Program-made: the position numbers and the translations under genes
Shown: positions 38,485 through 64,000 of the stretch, piece after piece
Position numbering within the stretch: the first letter of the stretch is position 1
Layout of the letters: each line of letters opens with the position of its first letter
The notes under the pieces: generated by a model
Databases searched by the model: none
Told to the model about the DNA's origin: nothing
The model's input: only the letters and a program-made list of their open reading frames with translations
Assembly (NCBI RefSeq): GCF_020740795.1
Contig: NC_067287.1
Span: 13,407,501-13,471,500 of the forward strand
Reading direction: 5' to 3'
Source of the DNA: Apus apus
Taxonomy: Eukaryota > Chordata > Aves > Apodiformes > Apodidae
DNA length: 64,000 nucleotides

Positions 38485-38780
38485 CTTTTTAAAATAAACA
38501 TGATGGAGGCCTCTGGAAGGCGCCAGGGATGTTTGAGAGTCAATGTCCTGCTGATCCCTTCTGCCTCCCATTTGTTGGCTCCCATGCTGGCCCCCACGTG
38601 CAGCCCCGCTCTGAGAGGGGTCCAGACCCCCTCCAGCTGCCTCCTCTGAGCCCAAGCTGCTGTGGGGAGCCCGAGGGGGTGGCAGAGCCATGGGGACATA
38701 GCACTGCTGCCCCTTGCCTGGGCTGGTGGTGGGTCAAGGGGGGAGGAGGGAAACATCCAAGGCACTCCCAGGCGGTCCCG

Positions 38781-56462
<17,682 letters not shown>

Positions 56463-59400
56463 CTGGAGAAAGAGATTATCTCCCATCATTCATTGGCAAT
56501 GAAAAGAGGGCAACACGCAGAAGGCAGCTTTCACCTGCTGCCTAAAAGGTGAGGATGAAGGTGGTACTGACATCCAAAGCCCTTTTGGACAGAAGCTGCA
56601 GCACCTGCCCTCCCCAACACCTCTACAACAACTCAGACCACTCACTTAGAAGCACAAACAACCCCGTAGCTGTGGCTTGTTTACTCCTGCCTCATCTACA
56701 AGGATTAATTGCCACCAAATGCACGCAAAAACTTTTATCATCTAGCTATCTTTCCTATAGGGGCTGGGCCCATGTGGCCATGCCAAAAATCACCCTGGCT
56801 CAGTGCAGCTGCCAAAATCCAGGTAAATTCCAGTTGCCAGTGACCAAATTGCACCGAGAAGCCAGAACTGTGCTACTCTCCACTGCTTAGCCCAGGGTAC
56901 AGCAAACACTAAAGTGTGCGTTACCTCCTGGAGCCAGATCTGCTGGCAGAACCAGTGGTGATGGATGGGAGGTAAAGGTTCAATCCTGGCTCTGTCAGCA
57001 GTCAAAAATGTACTTAGCTGCTCTCTTCTCCCTCATTTTCAAGTTTGAGAAATAAAACCAAGATGGCAACAGGCCAGGAACGACAGGTGCTTTTTGTTTT
57101 GCTTTTTAAAAAAACAAACCACAAAACTAACCCTGCCATGGCAGGAAGGCTGGTTTCTGTAGCTGTGGCACAGCCCCGAGAGAGGCAGTCACTGCTGAAC
57201 GGCCCATTTCAGCACTCAACAGCAGTGACTGGTTATTTAATCAGCCAGGCGAGCAGTTTTGTACACATGCTTCAGAGGACAGTGCTGTGGGCAGCAGTGA
57301 TGCTCACTCAGATCACATGGGAAACAGGTGGCCATCTCCTAGATTTGAACAGCCAGTGCATTTTCAGGGAGGTTTTTCAGACAGTTAAAAAAAAAATTAA
57401 AATCCGTCCCAATCATAAGGCTCAAGAGAGAGGGCAATGGATTTCCTTGGAACTGGTTTTCTTGATTCAAGTCATCAAGCGCAGGAGCAGCTGTGATGAC
57501 ACTTTTGCAGGCACCTTCTCCTACCCATTTTAGTTTTGCTTGTGACCTTTGGGCTGCAGGCACTGGCTGGGGTTGGCACCAAGAGGAGATGAGGACTGTT
57601 CCATAAACTGTTGGCATCCTCATCTGTATTCCCACTATCCAACATAAACTTTAGGAGGCTTTCCCAAAAGGACTTTTTTCTTCATTAAAAGGACTTGAAC
57701 TTCTTTGTTTTCAGAAACCACCAAGCAAGGGTGTCATTTCACAGCTCTACCAACCAGCCTTTCCTTCCACCACATACCCACTTCCCAGGCGTGTGGGCAA
57801 GCGCATGAAAGCAGACAAAGCCAGTTGTGAACACTCAGAAGTGAGTTTAAGTTTTAATTAAGGGAAAAAAGATCCTCAGGCCAAAGCTGCTGTAGAAATT
57901 GAGCCATAATCTAAAATATAACCCCAAAAAACATTCAGTGTTAGCTGGTGACCTGAGACATGCTGTAAGAGCACCACTCAAAACACATGAATGCCCAAAA
58001 CCAGTATCAAGACAATGAAACTTGCATAATTCATCCTGTGCTTTTTCTGTCCAAAAGGTAGGCATAAGAACAAGGCTTCCTTCATCCTTCTTGCCTCTGA
58101 TCCCACCAGAATCCAACTAGTGGCAGCAGGAAACAATTCCGGGAGTTACATTCCCACCTACAGTCACAGCTCCGTACCAAAAGACAAAACCCCTCCATTT
58201 TTAAAATGAAGTAATATCCCCTCCTGCGCCCTCCCCACCACATTATGTATGATGACAAGGTACAGCCTGTGTGTGAGGGACTTCTGCAAAGACAGGAATA
58301 ACTTGCCACGTGCATAATCTAGATGTTGTGCAGGTCAAATGCGCTGACCTCTAATTAACGTAATGTACTGGACTTTTCTCCTTGAACCAAATGTATAGGA
58401 ACTGTCATAGTTTCTCCTCTAAGAAGGAAACCCCACAGGAGGGAGAGAGAGGGTGATCACAGAGGGTAGATCGCTGAGGCTAGTAAGAACTGCAAAGGCC
58501 TCTTGTCCAAGTTGAAGCAAGTCAAATTTTTTAGAGCAAGAAGAAACGTGATTAAGTCTGTCTGTTTCTGAACTACCTTTGGACCACTGCAAGCAACAGC
58601 GACCAGACAGAGAGAAGGAGACCAAGCTCCAAATGAGGTCTTTACCAGACTCACTGCAGTTCCTACCATAATCCCAAGGAAAAGTTTCTTATCCCCATTT
58701 TGAGGACAGTAAGCAACTTTCTCATCTTTACAAGATCATACATCAACAAGCAGCATGCTCAATTGCAGAGCATCCTATGAATTTCAAATAAATGTATCAT
58801 TTTTGCTTGGAAGATCAACTTTTCTTTCCACTTAGCCCTGCTCAGGTCTGACAATCCTGACAGGCTCTTTAGGACAGAGACACTGGCTAAAACCTTTCCT
58901 CCCCCTACCCCTTCACCACATTTGATGACAGTTTTTGCTTTGCCTGTGGCCAAATATTCACCCCATCCTTCTTTACACAGAAGAGCAGCTCTGGCCAGGC
59001 ACTATGAAAGACCAATTGTTCCTGACATGATGACGGACAGACTGTGAATGTGAAAACCATATTCCATTTGTGCACAAGTTTTGCCCTCATCACAAACCCA
59101 TAAGCTACTGCTCAGCAGACAAGGATTACATTTTCATTGACATTTTGTACAAGTCCCTTCAACTCGCTCCTACAAAGCTTCAAGCTTATCTTACATGACA
59201 TGCTCCCCAAAGTACTAGGATAATATTTGGCCCTTTGTACAAACTGACTCTGCCCAACATGCTTATGGGTGGAATTGGGGCATTTGCTTCCTGTCATTTC
59301 CAGAAGTTCAGTCATAGTGTACGTCTAAGCTACCAGACTGAATATTATGTAGTCTGGGAAGAACAGAAAGAATTGAAGTGGAAAAAAAAAATATTTAAAA

Positions 59401-62400
59401 AGTCAAGAACTGGAGGCTGATTTATTGAGCACAACCTCCCATATTTTAGGTGATGCTAGCACAAACAGATGAAAACTTCTACCAAGTGTCAAATGGCAGG
59501 AAGTTTAGCTGCTTCTGCAGAGCTGTTTTGATTGCTCAAGGAAATACTCCTCTCCTTCTACTGAGATGGCAGATCTCATGTTTCCAACATGCAGGTACGT
59601 AATGCAAATCCTCTGAAAGCCAAGAACTTCAGTCCCTCTACACCTCCACCTGCCCTGATAAGCAAAGCAAGATGACAGCTCATGCCTTGACAAGATTATC
59701 TAAACCAGCCAATAAATCAAACCTTAAAAAAAACATATGCCACCTACTGGAAAACATTAAACACCTCCAAAGATGTAGAGAGATTCTGCACCAGCTGGTT
59801 ACATGGCTACGGGTGAGTGAACAAGACTTCAGCTGATTTTCATGTGTTTTTGGCACAGTCCTCCTCAGATGGAAGCAAGAATAAGCATGCTTGCTGTAGA
59901 TCTGACTGAGAAAAACAAAGCACAAACTTTATCTATTTTCTGAATACAAAGCAGCATGTGGTAACACACTAATAAGCTCTGACGATAATAATCTTACAAT
60001 TTATACAGTTGTTTATTTTGAAGGAGCCAAGGGAAGGATCCATACCCTATGCTGACAAATGCTGTCAGGGCTCTGGCAAGTCACTGGAAGGAGGCTGATT
60101 TATACTAGTGCCTTCCTATGCACTGGCAAGATCTCTGTCCTGATAGCACAAGCCAGTAATGCTGAGACAGTCAAAAACATGGCTACCTCTGGGGTAGATG
60201 GAAAGGAAAATGCAAACTGCTGACCCAAGAGTGTCACTGAGGCTGAACCTCCTCTGGAAAAGTTATTTTTTATGGAGGCAGAATAAGCTGCATAAAACAT
60301 CATTTACCTGTCTAGATATGGGGATGGAGTGGAAGGGCTGAGCTATCCCCTTGGAGCAGCCAAGTAATACAAAAACACCGAAGACAGAGAAATTCAGCTT
60401 AGTTTGTGCAACTGGACCACCAAGCCCCAAGGGGTCACCACAACACATGTAGCTGGTATATCTAACCCCTGTCCTTAGTGCAAAACTTGCCCTGGATACA
60501 AGTAGGACATACTCATCTTGTGTAAATCATTGTAATTCTGTTCATCTGAGCAGAGGTGTGGCCACATAAAACAATAATACAATTGACCCCAGAAATATTT
60601 GATATCTGAGCACCCCTATCCCCGGTTCCAGCTCTGCTCTCCTGGAGGCAGAGCTCCCAAGGTAAAACCATAACAGCAAGTAAACAAACCCAGAACCAAG
60701 CCCTGGATTTAGAGGGGAGGTTAGTGCAATTAAAGACACTGGCTCCCTGACAGAGAAGCCAAGCATGACAGTGATTTACAGTCTCCATGGCAACATGTGA
60801 TACAAATTGCTTAATTCTGTTATGAAACCTCAAGAAAAAGCTGCAGCAGAGTCTTGTGCGAGAACCACCAGCTCCCTCCTCCTCTGCTCCAGCTCTCCAA
60901 AACAGACAACTTTAGGGAGCCTGTGACCACTACAGCAAAGGGCTGAGATTTAGCATATACTTAGGCATACGTATGTATGCTGACCAATTCCATCAGCCCA
61001 TGGCCAACAGAATTTTTCTAACATCGTATTCCTTTGGTCCATGGAGAGCTGTTCACATACACCCTGCCAGAGCTCCTTGTACCTGAGGCCAACAACCTCA
61101 CCTGAGGCCAAGGAAGACTATCAGCCACCAAGGCTGCCAACTACTCCTATGGTTGCAATTAACTCTTCCTCTAGCCACAGCTCCCTCGATTACGCCTTTT
61201 TACCCCACCACTTTGCAAGCATTAGCAGCTCCATGCAATGCCTCCAGGGCTAAACCTCTGCAAGATCTGAACATTTCCTTCTCTGCTCCTCTTGCAGACT
61301 GCTGGCTGCAGCCACACAATCACAACACACCCAGAGACGCTCGCCAGGTACCAAAATAGTTCAGCCTTACGTGTTGCAGGCAATCCCTAGGACTGGAAGC
61401 TACTGAGAACCCGTGAAATCCAGGACACGCCCTTTTAGGAGGCAGCTGCCTCTTTGAGTCATACTGATGAGGACCAAATGAACTTCAGGAATTTCTCCCT
61501 CAAGTAGGCATGACCATGTCCCAAACCTTTGAAAGCCAAAGGACACGTAGTTGTATGAAGAAACACCACCAATTATTATTAAATAAAGATGATTAACTTT
61601 TAGCCAGGTTTTCTCCAGTCTTTCAGATTTCCTGCCCAGTCAATGCCTCAAAAAGGACAAACTGAGCAGAAGCTAGACTGCGTGCAAGTCTTTAGTGGGA
61701 AGTCAGTATGGAAGAGACCCATCATGCGGGAAGCCAGAGCCTGATGCCCTTTGTGATTCTGCCATTAAGCAGATCAAAACCCAAGTGAAATTTCAGCTCT
61801 CTGAGGTTTTCTACTAAGGAGGATCCTGCCAGGTGAGAGAAACCTCAACTCCCATCAGCTTCCAGGAGATCTGATGCAGCCCAGCACCTGGCAAGACCTA
61901 CACAGGAAATCATAGGCATTTCCTTTTGGAGCAGCGATCAAAGCACTATCAGATTGCTACTAGAGAGGAGGGGAAAAAAAAAAAAGTCATAAGCCAACTG
62001 TTGTTTAAAAATAAAATCCTCAACCCAGCAATAAAGAGCTGCAACCAGTTGGGTTTTGAATTTGTTTGATGTAGCTATGGGTCCTGAAAGTGGCCTCGTG
62101 AATTCCCTCCAGTGGAAAAAGATGCTGTACCCCAAGGGCTGCACTCCCTGAACTCTCACTGGCTTTCTGTGCCAGCCAGACCTTTTCTTCTTTTCAACTC
62201 AAGATCACATTGCCTCCCTCATCACACAGATGCTGCTCAGATTTACTGCAAGAGAAAGAAAACGCACCGGAGGAGTAATGAAGCACTTGAGATGCACACA
62301 AAAGGCAGCTAAAGGCAGTAGCTGCCTGATGAATACTTGGTAGTTATTTCAGGAAACATGGAATTACAGTCTGAACAAATAATAATAATAAAAAGCCACT

Positions 62401-64000
62401 TCACTGGAAATGGCTTAGGTGGTAGGTGACCCCCCGTCTCCCCCCGCTGCGAATCGTTAAGCAATAAGGAGCACTTGCTGCAACACTGAGCAGCAGCTTT
62501 CCTGTGCCTAGGCTGGGCTTGGGGGCTCACTTGTACTTACTTGGAAGCACATGCTTGTCAGCGTCCTGATCTGTACGTACACGCAGCACAGCACATGTCA
62601 ATCATACTGACAAATGTCATCCAAAGCAAACTTCGCTTCTCTTCTCCAACTCCTCCACCTCCTACAACTCCATTAATCTTCAGCCCTTTTCCCTCAGTGA
62701 TGCAGTGCCCTTTTCAAAATACGTAAGAAGATTCCTGTCACTTTGACAAGCCAACAGGCAGACGCAGAAGCCAGATGATTATTATTTTTTCAATTAAAAA
62801 CAACCTTTAAGTCAGATTTGGGTCATCTGTAGCGTTACAGCACTGCTGCTACCCATTTTGTAGGAGAATCCAGATAGGTGACCAGGAAGCAGCTATGTGA
62901 GATACATTCCTGTGTCTCACAGACCTTGATTAAAACTATGTTTGCCAGTTTAGGGGTGTCCACTGGACGCCGATCCAAGCCTTCTGTGGAGGGGTGAGAT
63001 GCCAGCATCCCTGCGCAGTAAACGGGGCCTGAGGAAGCAGATGGCTCAGCTACTTCTACTTCCATTGCTTCTCTTGTGTTTAAATCCACCATCCCTTTCC
63101 TTACTCATTTATTTCCAAAGCTCTCGGGAGACATCAGGGGATGACAGATTCCTGTATTACTCTTGAAAATTCTTCACTAATTTTCACATAGGAGTGGCCA
63201 GGAATGCCTCTCCTATATTATCATGGAACCAATGAAGCTGACCTTAACATACTGTAGCAAAAAACCAGATAGCCAAGATGTTCCCCTGCCCTGCCCAGCC
63301 AGAGATAACACAACAAGAACAAATTTACAGTGGAGGAAGCAGTTTCAAATTCCAATAGCTGCCCTTCCTGCTCACACAATCCCTGGAAATGGGCAGCTTC
63401 CCTCCTACACATCCCAGCCTGCTGACACGCCAATAAAAAGACCCCAAATCCACTGCCCTGCCTGGTTTTGCTGCTCTCATACTGCTCAGCAAGGTTTCCA
63501 AAGCAATAGCCCAGTGTTAAGGCAATGCAGCCAGATGGTTCTGCTGCCTGCACACGACCCTGCAGCTGGCAACACCACCAGATGTGCATGGCCCAGCCAG
63601 ATGCATGCAGCACAGCCCTCCTGGCCTCAGCCAGCCTCGCCTTGGGAAAGCGGACACGGGGCATCCCACGAATCCGTGCTCCACAGCACAGAGCTGGTGG
63701 GGGGGATCCCAGGCAGCACCAAGAACTGCCTAGCATGGACTATCTTCACAGTTCCACCCTGCCTTCCCCTCATCTCTCTGCCAAAACAAGGGGTGATTGA
63801 CAGTACCCTGACCATGCTGTGCACCCACCCCTCCACCCAGCCCCTTGATGGCTGGTTGCACTGTGGTCTGATGGACATCACACTGTGCACAGGGCACGGC
63901 TGAGCTAAGGCACAGACTTCATGGCACCTACAGATGCTTTCTAGGGTACAGGGCCATCTCATTCCAGTCACCCTCCTGCAGATTCATCAGTGCATTTGGC
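56463..64000 (-). other. MRAS: MRAS 5' intron, no supported exon or promoter
   Basis: This sequence lies upstream of the ATG exon, between it and an unseen noncoding first exon. I find no CpG island, so the promoter is probably outside the window. Simple sequence includes an A11 run near 61974-61984 and an AAT microsatellite at 62378-62390. A 226-codon plus-strand open frame at 63223-63903 overlaps long frames on the opposite strand and has no recognisable domain, so it is left as a probable chance frame. In other vertebrates the divergent neighbour is NME9, which was not seen here. Confidence 0.6.
62378..62390. repeat. (AAT)n microsatellite
   Basis: There are about four AAT units followed by an A run. 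It is short and possibly polymorphic. Confidence 0.75.

Larger units (their letters stand above)
35746..38780 (-). other. MRAS: MRAS 3' UTR and immediate downstream region
   Basis: This follows the MRAS stop codon in the direction of transcription, so its right-hand part must be 3' UTR. The UTR end is not resolved. An ATTAAA hexamer on the minus strand (37949-37954) would give a UTR of about 0.8 kb, while the first AATAAA I see on that strand lies past the CR1 at 35162-35167. The part nearest the stop (38540-38780) is GC-rich. A C-run followed by T19 at 38455-38484 appears as an A-rich tract in the transcript, and an A20 run lies at 36534-36553. Open frames on the plus strand here have no recognisable product. 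Confidence 0.55.

Noticed and set aside
1..38780. Exons of ESYT3, the usual downstream neighbour of MRAS
   Set aside because: I looked for synaptotagmin-like SMP and C2-domain motifs and a GC-rich first exon and found none. Small exons could still be missed by eye, but nothing supports a call.
62380..62560. A possible MRAS noncoding first exon near a GTAAGT sequence and a short CpG-bearing stretch
   Set aside because: There is no CpG island, no promoter motif, and the donor-like GTAAGT alone is too common to support an exon.
62835..63092. An 85-codon minus-strand frame with a protein-like appearance
   Set aside because: I could not assign it to any family, and it lacks convincing splice borders in the right phase. 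It was not called as the MRAS first exon because that exon should be noncoding and GC-rich.

Overview
This is a vertebrate nuclear window, almost certainly from a bird. The evidence is four CR1 LINE fragments of the avian type (3' ends with ATTCTATGATT-type tails or their reverse complement, and a decayed CR1 reverse-transcriptase stretch) together with one multi-exon vertebrate gene. Nothing bacterial, phage-like or CRISPR-like is present. Most open reading frames in the window are chance frames in noncoding DNA.

The only protein-coding gene I can support is MRAS (M-Ras/R-Ras3 small GTPase). It lies on the minus strand, with all five coding exons between 56441 (ATG) and 38781 (stop). The exons are 56249-56441, 46725-46878, 43393-43492, 41992-42071 and 38781-38880. 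They sum to 627 nt, encoding 208 residues plus a stop, and every junction has a GT donor and an AG acceptor in matching phase. The protein keeps the P-loop, switch I, DTAGQ, NKVD and SAK motifs, a lysine-rich tail and a C-terminal CVIL prenylation box. The coding start exon has an acceptor just upstream of the ATG, so at least one noncoding 5' exon and the promoter lie further right, probably beyond 64000.

Layout. 1-147: truncated CR1 tail. 148-21189: intergenic DNA with simple repeats, traces of an old dispersed repeat and one unusually long open frame (16852-17562). 21190-22065: decayed CR1 with RT remnants. 22129-22270: oppositely oriented CR1 tail. 22271-35204: intergenic DNA with several AT-rich blocks that look like conserved noncoding elements. 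35205-35745: a third large CR1 fragment. 35746-38780: region downstream of the MRAS stop, including its 3' UTR of undetermined length. 38781-56462: MRAS coding exons and introns, including an imperfect inverted repeat near 51841-52023 and an enhancer-like AT-rich block near 52780-53170. 56463-64000: 5' intron of MRAS, with no supported exon.

I found no convincing undescribed biological system. The most useful leads are the intronic inverted repeat, the putative conserved noncoding blocks, and a spliceable-looking 154-nt open segment inside an MRAS intron.
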